The notes beneath the pieces were generated by a model. The model searched no databases. It saw only the letters and a program-made list of their open reading frames with translations, and had not been told where the DNA came from. A program made the position numbers and the translations under genes. 64,000 nucleotides of DNA from Paracoccus marinus. GTDB taxonomy: Bacteria > Pseudomonadota > Alphaproteobacteria > Rhodobacterales > Rhodobacteraceae. Shown here piece by piece: positions 1 through 9,951 of this stretch. Numbering within the stretch: the first letter of the stretch is position 1; every line of letters begins with the position of its first letter. The stretch spans positions 248,001 through 312,000 of the forward strand of contig NZ_VJYZ01000033.1 of NCBI RefSeq assembly GCF_007018965.1. Reading direction: 5' to 3'.

Positions 1-115
1 GCCCAGCCACGACGCGGCGGAACGCCCGTTCAAGCTACGCGGCGGAAAGATTGTGAACCCTGAACCGAGCTTCTAGTTAAGTCAGGTCAGCACGCCAGAA
101 TGGGGGGAGCCAGCC

Positions 116-1771
116 GTGGACCAGATCGAACGCGAAGCCATGGATTTCGACGTCGTGATCGTGGGCGCGGGGCCGGCCGGCCTGTCGGCGGCGATCCGGC
201 TGAAGCAGATCGATGCCGACCTTAACGTCGTCGTGCTGGAAAAAGGGTCCGAGGTCGGCGCGCATATCCTGTCGGGCGCGGTTCTGGACCCCGGCGCGCT
301 GACCCGCCTGATCCCCGACTGGAAGGAACGCGGCGCGCCCATCAAGACCGAGGTCACGTCCGACAGCTTCCTGGTGCTGGGTGAGGCCGGGTCCGTCCGC
401 ATCCCCGCCTGGCCGATGCCGCGCCTGATGTCCAACCACGGCAACTATATCGTGAGCCTCGGCAACGTCTGCCGCTGGCTGGCTGGTGAGGCCGAGGCGC
501 TGGGCGTCGAGGTGTTCCCCGGCATGGCCGCGAGCGCGCTGGTGATGGACGGCGACCGCGTGGCGGGCGTCGTCGCGGGCGAGATGGGCAAGAACCACGA
601 CGGCACCCCCGGCCCCGGCTACGAGCCGGGGATGGAGCTGCGCGGCAAGTACGTCTTCATCGCCGAGGGCGTGCGCGGGTCGCTCGCCAAGCAGCTGATG
701 CAGGACTACGACCTGTCGGCCGGGCACGAGCCGCAGAAGTTCGGCATCGGCATGAAGGAAATCTGGGAAATCGACCCCGCCAAGCACAAGGAAGGCGCGG
801 TCGTCCACACGATGGGGTGGCCCCTGGGCAAGAACGCGGGCGGCGGGTCGTTCATCTATCACGCCGAGAACAACCAGGTTTACCTGGGCTTCGTGGTCCA
901 CCTGAACTACGAGAACCCGTACCTGAACCCGTATCTCGAGTTCCAGCGCTTCAAGCACCACCCCGCCATCGCCGACCTGCTCGAAGGCGGCAAGCGCGTC
1001 GCCTACGGCGCCCGCGCGATCAGCGAGGGCGGCTGGCAGTCGATCCCCAAGCTGACGGTGCCGGGTGCCGCGATCCTCGGCTGCTCGGCCGGCCTTGTGA
1101 ACGTGCCGCGCATCAAGGGCAGCCACAACGCGATCCAGTCGGGGATCCACGCGGCCGAGGCCGCCGCCGCCGCGATCGCCGCGGGCCGCGAGGGTGACGA
1201 GCTGGTGGATTACGAGGACGCGCTGCGGTCCGGGCCCATCGCCGACGACCTCAAGCGCGTGCGCAACGTCAAGCCCGCCTGGTCGCGCACCGGGATGATC
1301 GGGTCGCTGATGCTGGGGGGCGCGGACATGTGGTTCGCCTCGATCTTCCGGCGCAACTTCCTGCGGACGTGGAAGCACGGCAAGACCGACGCCGCCGCGA
1401 CGGGCAAGGCCGCGAAGTTCAAGCCGATCGCCTATCCGAAACCCGACGGCAAGCTGAGCTTCGACCGGCTGACGAACGTCGCCTTCTCGTTCACCAACCA
1501 CGAGGAAAGCCAGCCCAGCCATCTCAAGCTGAAGGACCCGTCGATCCCGATCCGCGTGAACCTGCCCGAGTTCGCGGAACCCGCGCAGCGTTACTGCCCG
1601 GCGGCCGTCTACGAGGTGGTCGAGGATGCGAGCGCCCCCGAAGGCGCGCGGTTCGTCATCAACTTCCAGAACTGCGTCCACTGCAAGACCTGCGACATCA
1701 AGGACCCCAGCCAGAACATCGTCTGGACGACGCCGCAGGGCGGCGACGGCCCGAACTATCCGAACATGTGA
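116..1771 (+). CDS. Electron transfer flavoprotein-ubiquinone oxidoreductase (ETF-QO)
   Basis: This inner-membrane-associated flavo-iron-sulfur enzyme passes electrons from ETF, reduced by acyl-CoA and other dehydrogenases, to ubiquinone. The 551-residue product has the usual family length. A Rossmann FAD motif, VIVGAGPAGLSAA, lies at about residues 14-26, and the C-terminal [4Fe-4S] ligands are C494, C520, C523 and C526 (NCVHCKTCDIKDP). I chose the GTG start at 116 because a GGGGGGAG Shine-Dalgarno-like run sits about 6 bases upstream. The gene stands alone, with the ETF subunits not in the window. The first 115 bases hold no gene that I can support. Confidence 0.96.
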   Translation: MDQIEREAMDFDVVIVGAGPAGLSAAIRLKQIDADLNVVVLEKGSEVGAHILSGAVLDPGALTRLIPDWKERGAPIKTEVTSDSFLVLGEAGSVRIPAWPMPRLMSNHGNYIVSLGNVCRWLAGEAEALGVEVFPGMAASALVMDGDRVAGVVAGEMGKNHDGTPGPGYEPGMELRGKYVFIAEGVRGSLAKQLMQDYDLSAGHEPQKFGIGMKEIWEIDPAKHKEGAVVHTMGWPLGKNAGGGSFIYHAENNQVYLGFVVHLNYENPYLNPYLEFQRFKHHPAIADLLEGGKRVAYGARAISEGGWQSIPKLTVPGAAILGCSAGLVNVPRIKGSHNAIQSGIHAAEAAAAAIAAGREGDELVDYEDALRSGPIADDLKRVRNVKPAWSRTGMIGSLMLGGADMWFASIFRRNFLRTWKHGKTDAAATGKAAKFKPIAYPKPDGKLSFDRLTNVAFSFTNHEESQPSHLKLKDPSIPIRVNLPEFAEPAQRYCPAAVYEVVEDASAPEGARFVINFQNCVHCKTCDIKDPSQNIVWTTPQGGDGPNYPNM

Positions 1772-1873
1772 TCGCGGGTGTCCGGGGCTTCGGGGCGCGG
1801 GACGTTGCCCCGAAGCGGCCCTGCGTCTAGGGTCGGTCGACATGATTGACAGCCAGATCGGGCCGGACGCGAC

Positions 1874-3958
1874 ATGAGAACCCTGTATTCCCTGATGCTC
1901 GCGGCGCTGGTGGCGTTACCCGCGGCCCCGGCGCAACTGTCCGCGCAGACGGCCCCCGCGACCCCGCCCGCGGGCGCGAACCCCGGTGACGCGAACCCCG
2001 GTGGTGCGAACCCGGGTGGCGCGGGGGACGTTCCGGCCGCAAGCTCGCCCGCGACGCCGGCCGCCCCGGTTGGCGCGTCCGAGGTGCCGGGCGCGCCGCT
2101 GGACGGCGCGGCGGGCCCCTATCTCGCCGCCCGCGCCGCCGCGATCGAAAACGACTTCGTCGCCGCCGCCAAGTGGTATGGCGACACGCTGGCCCACGAC
2201 CCCGACGACGTGGTCCTGCAGGACAGCTACCTGGTGTCGCTCGTTTCGGCCGGGCAGTTGGCCCGGGCCATCGACTTTTCCATCGAGCTGGTGAACCGCG
2301 ACGCGGCCACCCCGCTGGCCCGGATCGTCGAGCGGGCCGAGTTCGTGCATCAGGGCGACTGGCAGGCCGTGCTGGACAGCATCGCCGCCGCGCCCGGCGA
2401 CGAAGGGCCGGGGGGCGGCGCGCTTCTGGACGGGATGCTGCGCGCCTGGGCGCTTCTGGGCGCGGGGAAAGCGACCGAGGCGATGGCCGCGTTCGAGAAC
2501 ATCCAGCAGGTGCCCGGCGCCGAGGCGATGGCGCAGTATCACCTTGGCCTCGCGCGTGCGAGCGTCGGCGACTACGAGGGCGCGAACGAGGTGATGTCCC
2601 GGCCCGGCGTCAGCGCCCACCTGCTGGGGCTAGTCGCGCAGGCGCAGGTGCTGTCGCAGCTGGACCGCAACGCCGACGCCATCGCGCTGATCGACAAGCT
2701 GGACGGGATCGAGAACGAGCCGATGCTGGTCGAGATGCGGCGCCGGCTGGAAGCGGGCGAGACGCTGCCCTTCGATGCGATCCGCACCCCCGCCGACGGC
2801 GTGGCTCAGGTGTTCCTGACCTTTGCCAGCGCGCTGGCCACCGGCGAGGATCCCGACCCGCTGGCGCTGATCCATGCCCGGCTTGCCGGCTACATCGCCC
2901 CCGACCTGGGCGAGGCGCGGCTGATCGCGGCGCAGATCCTGCAGTCGGTCGGGCAGTTCGACCTGGCCGAACAGGAGTTCGGCGCGCTGGCCAAGACCGG
3001 CGAGGTGCGCCCCATCGCCGAGCTCGCGCGGATCGAGGCGCTGGTGCAGGCCGAGCGCATGGCCGACGCCGAAAGCGCCGCCCGCGCCCTGACCAGCGCC
3101 CAGCCGGACCTGCCTTCGGCCTGGACCTCGCTCGGCGATCTTCTGCGCCAGCAGGACAAGTGGGCCGACGCGGTCACCGCCTACGACCGCGCGCTGGAGC
3201 TGCTGACCAAGGCGGGCGAGAAGCAGGCGACGTGGTTCCCGCTTTATGCCCGCGGCATCGCGCTGGAACGGTCGGGGCAGTTCGACCGCTCGGACGCCGA
3301 CATGCGCGCGGCGCTCGAGCTTCAGCCCGACCACGCCTCGATCCTGAACTATCTCGGCTATTCCTGGGTCGACCGGAACGTGAACCTGGACGAGGGGCTG
3401 CGCCTGATCGAGCGCGCGGTCGAGCTGCGCCCGGACGACGGCTATATCCTGGATTCGCTGGGCTGGGCCTATTACCGGCTGGGCCGGTATGACGACGCGG
3501 TGCGGCCGATGGAACGCGCGGTCGCCGCGATGTCGGACGACAGCCTGGTGAACGACCACATGGGCGATGTCTACTGGCAGGCAGGCCGCGAGCGCGAGGC
3601 AACGGTGCAGTGGCGCCGCGCGCTGAGCCTGTGGACCGAAGACGACACCGATACCAACCGCGACCGGATCCGGGCCAAGATCGAGGTCGGGCTGGATGCG
3701 GTGCTGGCGGCCGAAAAGGCGAACGGCGGCAAGCTGCCGGCGGGGTTCGGCCTGCCGAAGGACCCTCCGCCCACGGCGGATGCGGGCGACGGCGCGGGGG
3801 ACGACGATGCAGCCGACGGCGCTGCGGACAGCGGCGCGTCGGGTGATCAGGTGGACGACACCCCGCCCGCCGAACCCGCACCGGACGCGGTGCCCGACGC
3901 TTCTGCGCCCGACAGCTCTGCGCCTGCTGGCGACGAACCCGTCCCGCCCCGCCCGTGA
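1874..3958 (+). CDS. TPR-repeat secreted protein
   Basis: The 694-residue protein begins with a cleavable signal peptide ([20 protein letters not shown]), followed by an Ala/Pro/Gly-rich linker to about residue 75. A long array of tetratricopeptide repeats runs from about 80 to 600, for example the YDRALELL and [19 protein letters not shown] helices, and the protein ends in a charged Asp/Ala/Pro-rich low-complexity tail. It is probably a periplasmic or outer-membrane-associated scaffold. Large TPR proteins directly before ispE are common in alphaproteobacteria, but I cannot assign a specific partner. It overlaps ispE by 4 bases (GTGA), so the two are probably co-transcribed and translationally coupled. 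Confidence 0.9.
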   Translation: MRTLYSLMLAALVALPAAPAQLSAQTAPATPPAGANPGDANPGGANPGGAGDVPAASSPATPAAPVGASEVPGAPLDGAAGPYLAARAAAIENDFVAAAKWYGDTLAHDPDDVVLQDSYLVSLVSAGQLARAIDFSIELVNRDAATPLARIVERAEFVHQGDWQAVLDSIAAAPGDEGPGGGALLDGMLRAWALLGAGKATEAMAAFENIQQVPGAEAMAQYHLGLARASVGDYEGANEVMSRPGVSAHLLGLVAQAQVLSQLDRNADAIALIDKLDGIENEPMLVEMRRRLEAGETLPFDAIRTPADGVAQVFLTFASALATGEDPDPLALIHARLAGYIAPDLGEARLIAAQILQSVGQFDLAEQEFGALAKTGEVRPIAELARIEALVQAERMADAESAARALTSAQPDLPSAWTSLGDLLRQQDKWADAVTAYDRALELLTKAGEKQATWFPLYARGIALERSGQFDRSDADMRAALELQPDHASILNYLGYSWVDRNVNLDEGLRLIERAVELRPDDGYILDSLGWAYYRLGRYDDAVRPMERAVAAMSDDSLVNDHMGDVYWQAGREREATVQWRRALSLWTEDDTDTNRDRIRAKIEVGLDAVLAAEKANGGKLPAGFGLPKDPPPTADAGDGAGDDDAADGAADSGASGDQVDDTPPAEPAPDAVPDASAPDSSAPAGDEPVPPRP
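1976..2020 (+). repeat. 15-bp tandem repeat, 3 copies, inside the TPR gene
   Basis: Three near-identical 15-base units (GCGAACCCCGGTGAC and variants) start at 1976, 1991 and 2006 and encode A-N-P-G-(D/G). They lie in the linker just after the signal peptide. In-frame expansion or contraction here would only change linker length. Confidence 0.9.
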
Positions 3959-4821
3959 TCCGACCCGCGACGACGCCCGACGCCCCGCCCGGCCCCGTGC
4001 CGGTGCGGGACGAACCGGCCCCGGCCAAGATCAACCTCGCGCTGCACGTCACCGGCCGGCGGCCCGACGGCTATCACCTGCTGGATTCGCTGGTCGTGTT
4101 CACCGAACTGGGCGACCGGGTGACGGTCGCGCCGGGGCCGCCGTCGCTGCGGATCACCGGGCCCTTTGCCGACGACCTGCCCGTCACCGGCGACAACCTG
4201 TGCCTGCGCGCCGCCCGGTCGGTGGGGGCCGATGCCGCGATCACGCTTTACAAGGCGCTGCCGGTCGCGTCGGGCATCGGCGGCGGCTCGGCCGATGCCG
4301 CCGCCGTGCTTCGCGCGCTGGGCCGCCGCCCCGCTGCGCCCGAGGCACTGGGTGCCGACGTTCCCGTCTGCCTCGCCTCGGTTCCCGCCCGGATGCGCGG
4401 CCTGGGCGAGATCGTCGATCCGCTGCCGGGCGTCCCCGCGCTGCATCTGGTGCTGGTGAACCCGCGCGTCCCCGTCTCGACGCCCGAGGTGTTCCGGGCG
4501 CTTCGCCGCCGCGACAATCCGGGCCTGCCCGACCTGCCGGCTGGCGGTGACGCCGCGCTGCTGGTCGAATGGCTGAAGGCCACGCGCAACGACCTGCAAC
4601 CGCCCGCGATCGGGCTTGCGCCCGTCATCGCCGACGCGCTGGCCGCGCTGGTGGATGCGGGCGCGGCGCTGGCGCGGATGTCGGGATCGGGCGCGACCTG
4701 CTTCGGCATCTTCCCCGACGCGGCGGCCGCGCTGCGCGCCGCGCAGTCGATCGCCGCAGTCCGTCCGGGATGGTGGATCGCGGACACGCGCACCCTACCT
4801 TCGCCCGCGCGCCCGCGCTAA
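3955..4821 (+). CDS. ispE: 4-diphosphocytidyl-2-C-methyl-D-erythritol kinase
   Basis: A GHMP-family kinase of the methylerythritol phosphate route to isoprenoid precursors; it phosphorylates the 2-hydroxyl of CDP-methylerythritol. The 288-residue product shows the N-terminal substrate motif [20 protein letters not shown] (about residues 22-41) and the glycine-rich ATP loop [14 protein letters not shown] at about 102-115. The GTG start at 3955 overlaps the TPR gene stop as GTGA. It precedes pdxJ by 32 bases, so the three genes probably form one transcription unit. Confidence 0.95.
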   Translation: MIRPATTPDAPPGPVPVRDEPAPAKINLALHVTGRRPDGYHLLDSLVVFTELGDRVTVAPGPPSLRITGPFADDLPVTGDNLCLRAARSVGADAAITLYKALPVASGIGGGSADAAAVLRALGRRPAAPEALGADVPVCLASVPARMRGLGEIVDPLPGVPALHLVLVNPRVPVSTPEVFRALRRRDNPGLPDLPAGGDAALLVEWLKATRNDLQPPAIGLAPVIADALAALVDAGAALARMSGSGATCFGIFPDAAAALRAAQSIAAVRPGWWIADTRTLPSPARPR

Positions 4822-4853
4822 CCTGCCGCCGACGCGAAAGGAAAGGGGACGCG

Positions 4854-5603
4854 ATGCTGCGGCTGGGGGTGAACATCGATCACGTGGCGACGGTGCGGAA
4901 CGCGCGCGGCACGCCCTGGCCCGATCCCCTGCGCGCCGCCCTGATGGCCGAGGACGCGGGCGCCGACGGCATCACCGCGCATCTGCGCGAGGACCGGCGC
5001 CACATCTCGGACGACGACATCGCCCGGCTGGCGGGATCGTTGCGCGTGCCGCTGAACCTGGAAATGGCCGCCACGCCCGAGATGCAGGCGATCGCCCTGC
5101 GCCACCGTCCGCACGCCGTCTGCCTTGTTCCCGAAAAGCGCGAGGAGCGGACGACCGAAGGCGGCCTAGACGTGGCGCGCGACGAAAACTGGCTGTCGGA
5201 CTTCATCGTGCCGCTGCGCGAGGCGGGGTGCCGGGTGTCGCTGTTCATCGGCCACGATCCGCGCCAGATCGACGCCGCCGCGCGGGTGGGGGCGGCCGTG
5301 GTCGAGCTGCACACCGGCGCCTATTGCGATTTCGACACCGAGGGGCGGCTTGCCGAACGTGACGCCGAGCTTGCCGGTCTGGCCGAGGGCGCGCGGCTGG
5401 CCGCCTCGCTGGGGCTCGAGGTTCACGCGGGCCACGGGCTGACCTTCGACACCGTGGGCCCGATCGCGGCGCTGCCCGAACTGGCCGAGCTGAACATCGG
5501 CCATTTCCTGATCGCCGAGTCGATCTTTACCGGCCTTGGTCCGGCGATCGCGGAAATGCGCGCCCGGATGGATGCGGCCCGCGACGAAAGGGCCGGCTCA
5601 TGA
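4854..5603 (+). CDS. pdxJ: Pyridoxine 5'-phosphate synthase
   Basis: A TIM-barrel enzyme that condenses 1-deoxyxylulose 5-phosphate with 3-amino-1-hydroxyacetone 1-phosphate in de novo vitamin B6 synthesis. The start [19 protein letters not shown] is diagnostic, as are the internal [15 protein letters not shown] and ELHTGAYCD motifs. I placed the start at ATG 4854, after the purine-rich GAAAGGAAAGGGG, although the frame is open well upstream; this gives 249 residues, the family length. It overlaps the next gene as ATGA. Confidence 0.96.
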   Translation: MLRLGVNIDHVATVRNARGTPWPDPLRAALMAEDAGADGITAHLREDRRHISDDDIARLAGSLRVPLNLEMAATPEMQAIALRHRPHAVCLVPEKREERTTEGGLDVARDENWLSDFIVPLREAGCRVSLFIGHDPRQIDAAARVGAAVVELHTGAYCDFDTEGRLAERDAELAGLAEGARLAASLGLEVHAGHGLTFDTVGPIAALPELAELNIGHFLIAESIFTGLGPAIAEMRARMDAARDERAGS

Positions 5604-6076
5604 CCCGGATTGCCGCGGCTTTGGCCCTTTTCGTTGCGCTTTCTCCCGTGCTGCTGGCCGCGCCCGCGCAGGCTGGTCCCGCGGCGGTCCGCCCCTGTGG
5701 CGACGGCGAGCGGGTCGATACCGTCGCCGAGCCGTGGGAAGACAACACCGCCAGCTACGCCGAGGGGCGGGTGCGGGTGGCCAAGCTGGACACGATCGAG
5801 CCTGCGGGCGCGCCGGTCCACCTGCTGATCCTCAGCCCGCCGATGGACGAAAGCGGCATGTTCCGGCAGTGCCGCGTGGTGTCGCTGGCCGAAGGGTCGG
5901 GGTTCTGGTCGATGGACTTCGCGTCGCGGAAGGCCGCCTACGACCCCGGGCGCGGCCTGACGCTGACGATCCCGGTCAAGGTTTACGATCCTTCGGCCGG
6001 GGACGGCGTGCCGCGCGTGTTGACGGTGACGATCGACCAGTCCACCGGCAGGATTGCCGCCGGGACGGCGCGATGA
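5600..6076 (+). CDS. Secreted protein of unknown function
   Basis: I do not recognise the family of this 158-residue product. It has a clear N-terminal signal peptide ([20 protein letters not shown], cleavage likely after AQA at about residue 26). The mature part holds two cysteines, in RPCGDGE and RQCRVV, that could form a disulfide, and it looks like a small beta-rich domain. The start ATG overlaps the pdxJ stop as ATGA and acpS follows after 79 bases, so it is an operon member. No catalytic motif is apparent. Confidence 0.8.
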   Translation: MTRIAAALALFVALSPVLLAAPAQAGPAAVRPCGDGERVDTVAEPWEDNTASYAEGRVRVAKLDTIEPAGAPVHLLILSPPMDESGMFRQCRVVSLAEGSGFWSMDFASRKAAYDPGRGLTLTIPVKVYDPSAGDGVPRVLTVTIDQSTGRIAAGTAR

Positions 6077-6155
6077 CGCCGCGGGGTTCCGATCGTCCCG
6101 GTGCCTGGTCGCGAGCCGCCCGCCGATCCGCGCCGCCGTCCGCGGGGTCGCGCGC

Positions 6156-6557
6156 ATGATCCTGGGCGTCGGCACCGATCTGGCCAATATCGACCGCATC
6201 GCCGGGGTGCTGGACCGCCACGGCGACCGCTTCCGCAACCGCGTCTACACCCCGCAGGAACTCGCCCGCGCGAAGCGCCGTACGAACGAGGCCGCGACGC
6301 TCGCCAAGCGCTGGGCCGCGAAAGAGGCGTGCAGCAAGGCGCTGGGCACCGGCCTTGCGATGGGGATCGTCTGGAAGGACATGGCGGTCACGAACCTGCG
6401 TACCGGCCAGCCGCAGATGACGCTGACCGGCTGGGCGGCCGAGCGGATGGCGGCGATGACGCCGCTCGGCCACCGCGCCGTGGTGCATGTGACCCTGACC
6501 GACGACCACCCCTGGGCGCAGGCCTTCGTCGTGATCGAGGCGGTGCCGCTGGCCTGA
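6156..6557 (+). CDS. acpS: Holo-[acyl-carrier-protein] synthase
   Basis: Transfers 4'-phosphopantetheine from CoA to the serine of apo-ACP, activating fatty acid synthesis. The 133-residue product starts with [15 protein letters not shown], which carries the Mg-binding aspartate, and contains the second signature [16 protein letters not shown] at about residues 49-64. I chose ATG 6156 although the frame is open from 6054, because the family begins at this motif. It is the last gene of the rightward group and converges on fliP across 47 bases in which I see no clear hairpin. Confidence 0.95.
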   Translation: MILGVGTDLANIDRIAGVLDRHGDRFRNRVYTPQELARAKRRTNEAATLAKRWAAKEACSKALGTGLAMGIVWKDMAVTNLRTGQPQMTLTGWAAERMAAMTPLGHRAVVHVTLTDDHPWAQAFVVIEAVPLA

Positions 6558-6604
6558 GGCGCGGCGCAGACGGGCGGCGGGGTAGGGCGGCGGCGACGGG
6601 CGCG

Positions 6605-7411
6605 TCAGGGCTGGTAGCCCCGGACCAGCGCCGCCGCGATCAGCCCCCAGCCGTCCACCACCACGAAGAACGCCAGCTTGAACGGTAGCGCGACGATGGC
6701 GGGTGGCACCATCATCATCCCCATCGACATCAGCACCGCCGACACCACCAGGTCGATGATCAGGAACGGCAGCGAGACGAGAAACCCGATCTCGAACGCG
6801 CGCTGGATCTCGGACAGCATGAAGGACGGGACCAGCACCGACAGCGCCGGCTCGGCCGTCGCCTGGGCGCCTTGGGTCGGCGGGGTGGGCAGGCCGGTGC
6901 CGTCCTGCGGGCCGGAGCCCGGGCGGCCCGGCGCCACCTCGGCCAGCGCCGCAAGCGTGTCGGGGTCGGTGCGGGCGGCCATGAAGTCGCGGAACGGGCG
7001 GATGCCGCGCTCGAACGCCTCGGGGACGGTGATCACACCCTGCTGCAGCGGCGCGCCGGCCGTGTCCCACGCCTCGCGCAGGACCGGGTCCATGACGAAC
7101 CACGTCAGGAACATCGCAAGGCTGACGATCAGCATGTTCGGCGGCGACTGCTGCAGCCCGATCGACTGGCGCAGGATCGACAGCACCGTCACGACGAACG
7201 GAAAGCAGGTGACCATGATTGCAAAGCCGGGGGCAAGCGACAGGAGCGTGAGGCCGAGAAAGATCAGGACCGCGTTGTTGCCCAGGCCCTGCGCCGCGGC
7301 CTGCGCCGCATCCTCGATCCCCTGCGCGCCCGCGCCCTGCGGCAGGGCCGCCGCAAGGGCCGCCAGCAGACCGGCCGCGGCGATGCCGCGATGACGCCCG
7401 CCCGTGGTCAC
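6605..7411 (-). CDS. fliP: Flagellar export gate protein FliP
   Basis: Core inner-membrane component of the flagellar type III export gate, acting with FliQ, FliR, FlhA and FlhB. The 268-residue product has an N-terminal signal-like segment (GIAAAGLLAALAAALPQGAGA). FliP signatures follow: FPFVVTVLSILRQSIGLQQS, FLTWFVMDPV, SFMLSEIQRAFEIGFL and MGMMMVPP. The GTG start at 7411 overlaps the fliN stop as GTGA; the frame is open further upstream but that part is antisense-like. A Pro/Gly-rich insertion (GRPGSGPQDGTGLPTPP) makes it slightly longer than enteric FliP. It is the last gene of the leftward fliF-fliH-fliN-fliP operon, and no fliQ follows. Confidence 0.95.
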   Translation of the reverse strand: MTTGGRHRGIAAAGLLAALAAALPQGAGAQGIEDAAQAAAQGLGNNAVLIFLGLTLLSLAPGFAIMVTCFPFVVTVLSILRQSIGLQQSPPNMLIVSLAMFLTWFVMDPVLREAWDTAGAPLQQGVITVPEAFERGIRPFRDFMAARTDPDTLAALAEVAPGRPGSGPQDGTGLPTPPTQGAQATAEPALSVLVPSFMLSEIQRAFEIGFLVSLPFLIIDLVVSAVLMSMGMMMVPPAIVALPFKLAFFVVVDGWGLIAAALVRGYQP

Positions 7412-7662
7412 GCCGGTCCTGCCGACAGGATCCTGACCGCAAGCCGCCCGTCGGGCCGCCCGTCGTCCACCAGCTCGCCCCGCGCGATCACCTTGTCGGC
7501 GATGCAGATGTCGACGCCGTCGCTGACCTCCTGGTCCAGCGCCAGCACGTCGTCGGGGCGCAGCCGCGACAGCTCGGCCACGGTCAGGCGGGTGCGGCCC
7601 AGCCGGATTTCGATCTCGACCTGGATCAGGTCGGTGGCGATTAGGGAGGAAAAGTCGCTCAT
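7408..7662 (-). CDS. fliN: Flagellar motor switch protein FliN
   Basis: C-ring component that takes part in torque switching. At 84 residues it is essentially the bare SpoA domain without the N-terminal extension of enteric FliN. Typical segments are VEIEIRLGRTRLTVAELSRL (about 14-33), PDDVLALDQ and VRILSAGPA. It overlaps fliH upstream and fliP downstream by 4 bases each. fliM and fliG are not in this window. Confidence 0.92.
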   Translation of the reverse strand: MSDFSSLIATDLIQVEIEIRLGRTRLTVAELSRLRPDDVLALDQEVSDGVDICIADKVIARGELVDDGRPDGRLAVRILSAGPA

Positions 7663-8231
7663 TCGGAAGCTCCGTCCATGAAATCGCGGAAGAGGTCGCG
7701 GAAGGCCTGCGCGGTCGCCGCCTCGTCAAAGGTGATGCGGCCGTCGCCCGAGACGATCTCGACGGTGCCGTCGGGCCCCGTCGGGTCCAGCGTCGGCGCG
7801 GCGCAACCCGCCTGCTCGATCGCCTGGCTCAGGTCCGCCTGCTGGTCGGGCCCGCAGCGCAACCGGACGGTCACGGGCGCGGCGCTTTCGTCGGCGAGGC
7901 GCCGCAGCTCGGTCATGACCGCCACCTGCATCCGCGCCCGCGCCAGCACCGGCAACGCGCCGTCGGCAAAGGCGTCGAGCACGGGGGAAAGCTGTTCCAT
8001 GACCCCGGTCATCATCGCCGCCCGGCTCGCGGCGGCGTCGCCCAGGGTGCGGCCAAGCTCCGCCACCCGCGCGGCCAGATCGCGGCGGGCGGCGGCGTCT
8101 GCGGCGGCCGCCCCCTCGGCCAGGCCGCGCGCGTGGGCGGCGTCAAGGTCCGCCTGCGCGAAGCGGGCGGGCGGCGGCGACGGCATTCGCCGGTCGAAGG
8201 ATTCGAGCCTGAGGACAGCGGGCTGCATCAC
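7659..8231 (-). CDS. fliH: FliH-like flagellar export regulator
   Basis: The 190-residue protein sits between fliF and fliN, the position of FliH, the negative regulator of the FliI ATPase and link to the C-ring. The N-terminal third is an Ala-rich helix (DAAHARGLAEGAAAADAAAR), and the C-terminal half carries a FliH/HrpE-like fold ending near DGRITFDEAATAQAFRDLF. Similarity to classical FliH is weak, and assignment rests on position, size and composition. It overlaps both neighbours by 4 bases. Confidence 0.75.
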   Translation of the reverse strand: MMQPAVLRLESFDRRMPSPPPARFAQADLDAAHARGLAEGAAAADAAARRDLAARVAELGRTLGDAAASRAAMMTGVMEQLSPVLDAFADGALPVLARARMQVAVMTELRRLADESAAPVTVRLRCGPDQQADLSQAIEQAGCAAPTLDPTGPDGTVEIVSGDGRITFDEAATAQAFRDLFRDFMDGASE

Positions 8232-9832
8232 GCCTTTTCCTTGTCGTCGATCCAGCCCGACAGGATCCGCAGGCTGTCCTGCTGGCGTTCGCGCATGAGT
8301 TCGCGCAGCCGCGCCACGGGATCGGCGGCCTGGGCGGGCGGCGGGGTGAAGTCGTAGTCGGGACCGGCGATCGAGATCGCGGGCAGGCCCGGCAGGTCGG
8401 CCACGCCGCTGGCCATCGCCATGCCGATCGGGGCTGCGGGCGCGGGCAGGCCCGGCACCGCCGGCCCGCTGTCATCCAGAAGCAGCGGCGCGGCCTTCGC
8501 CTCGGCCCGGCCGCGCAGCACCGGGCGCAGCACCACCGCCGCGATGACCAGCGCGAACAGCCCCACCAGCGCCAGCCGGATCAGGCTGTTGGGGTCCAGC
8601 CGGTCCAAGGGCCCCGCGCGCTCGGCCAGCGTCCCGTCGCCCGACAGCGCCGCGAAGGGCAGGGACTTCACGGTGATCACGTCGCCCCGCGCCTCGTCAA
8701 AACCCACCGCCGACGCCACCAGCTCGCGCAGCGCGTCCAGTTCCGCCTGCGCGCGGGGGACCAGCGTCGCTTCCCCCTGCGGGTCGGTTCCGGGCACGCC
8801 GTTCACCATCACGGCGACCGTCAGACGGCGGGTCGCGCCGGGCTGGGTCACGACCTCGCGGGTGGTGCGGCTGACCTCGTAGTTCGACACCTGCCGGGTT
8901 TCCGAGCTGCTGGCGCGGTTCTGCTCGGCATCCGCCGCGTCGCCCCCCTCGGGCAGGTTCGAGGACGCCGTGACCGGCCCGCCCGACTGGTTGGTCGAAT
9001 TGTCCGACGTCTCCTGGCTTTCCTGCGAAACCAGCGCCCGCGCGCTGGGGTCGAACCGCTGCTCGGTCAGGCTTTCCGCCTCGGTCTGGACGGCGATGTT
9101 CAGCTCAACGATGGCGTTGCCGGGGCCGACATGGGATTCCAGCATCCGCTGGACGTTGGTTTTGAGATCGCTTTCGCGGTCGGCCGGGCCAAGTTCGTCG
9201 GCCGCGGCAACGACGCCCCGCACGCTGTCGATGACGGTCACGCGGTCCGGCGTCATGCCGGGCACGCCCGAGGACACCAGGAACCGCAGCGCCTGCGCCT
9301 GCGCGCGTTCGACCGGGGCGCCGTTCGTGGTCAGCGTGACCGACGCGGTGCCCGCGACCTCGCGTCGGTAGCCGCGCCCCGACGGGACCGCCAGGTGGAC
9401 CCGCGCCGTCTTGACGTTTGGCAGCGCCAGGATCGTGCGCGCAAGCTCGCCTTCCTTGGCCCGCCAGTAGGCGGCGTCGAACATCTGCGAGGTGGTGCCG
9501 AAGCCCGACATGCCGTCGAGGATCTCGTAACCCGCGCCGCCCGCGTTCGGCAGGCCCAGCCCCGCCAGCGTCATTCGCAGCTGGTCGCGCCGGGCCGCGT
9601 CGACCCAGATCGAATCGCCGCGCACCTGATAGGGGACGCCGGATTTCTCGACCTCTTCCATGATCTCGCCGGACTGCGCCCCGTCGAGGCCGCCGTAAAG
9701 CAGCGCCATGTCGGTGCGGCTGGACGCCCAGGCGAACCCCGCCACCGCAAGGAAGGTCAGCGCGAAGGCCGCGATCAGCGTCACCCGCTGCGACGCGCTG
9801 CGCGCGGTCCAGTAATCCAGCAGCTTCTGCAT
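8228..9832 (-). CDS. fliF: Flagellar MS-ring protein FliF
   Basis: Forms the MS ring in the inner membrane, on which the C-ring and export gate assemble. The 534-residue protein has an N-terminal membrane helix (about 17-37), the ring-building domain with LLYGGLDGAQSGEIMEEVEK, the ARVHLAVPSGRGYRREVAG segment, a Ser/Asn-rich loop (about 270-310) and a second membrane helix near 425-445. A cytoplasmic tail ending LRILSGWIDDKEKA follows; in FliF this tail contacts FliG. It is the first gene of the leftward operon and its promoter must lie in the 119-base gap before fliL. Confidence 0.96.
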   Translation of the reverse strand: MQKLLDYWTARSASQRVTLIAAFALTFLAVAGFAWASSRTDMALLYGGLDGAQSGEIMEEVEKSGVPYQVRGDSIWVDAARRDQLRMTLAGLGLPNAGGAGYEILDGMSGFGTTSQMFDAAYWRAKEGELARTILALPNVKTARVHLAVPSGRGYRREVAGTASVTLTTNGAPVERAQAQALRFLVSSGVPGMTPDRVTVIDSVRGVVAAADELGPADRESDLKTNVQRMLESHVGPGNAIVELNIAVQTEAESLTEQRFDPSARALVSQESQETSDNSTNQSGGPVTASSNLPEGGDAADAEQNRASSSETRQVSNYEVSRTTREVVTQPGATRRLTVAVMVNGVPGTDPQGEATLVPRAQAELDALRELVASAVGFDEARGDVITVKSLPFAALSGDGTLAERAGPLDRLDPNSLIRLALVGLFALVIAAVVLRPVLRGRAEAKAAPLLLDDSGPAVPGLPAPAAPIGMAMASGVADLPGLPAISIAGPDYDFTPPPAQAADPVARLRELMRERQQDSLRILSGWIDDKEKA

Positions 9833-9894
9833 GCCATGCTCCGATTCGGGGTTCGTCGTGGTTCGTCCACGGCCGTCTCATCGCATGGCGCCGA

Positions 9895-9909
9895 TTAAGA
9901 ATGCGTTAG
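9895..9909. promoter_or_regulatory. CtrA-box-like site TTAA-N7-TTAG between fliF and fliL
   Basis: In the 119-base gap between the divergent flagellar operons, TTAA (9895-9898) is followed after exactly seven bases by TTAG (9906-9909). The alphaproteobacterial CtrA response regulator binds TTAA-N7-TTAA(C), and CtrA controls motility in Rhodobacteraceae. The match is 7 of 8 fixed positions, in a region otherwise very GC-rich. Binding itself is inferred. Confidence 0.45.
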
Positions 9910-9951
9910 CCCCGTCCTGCTATTGCTGCCCCTGCAGGACGGAGAATCACG

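Noticed and set aside
70-115. TTAA near 77 as a second CtrA box
   Set aside because: The second half-site is missing at the required 7-base spacing.
77-1843. 588-codon antisense frame opposite the ETF-QO gene
   Set aside because: Arg/Gly/Val-rich shadow of a well-conserved gene with no domain; a result of high third-position GC.
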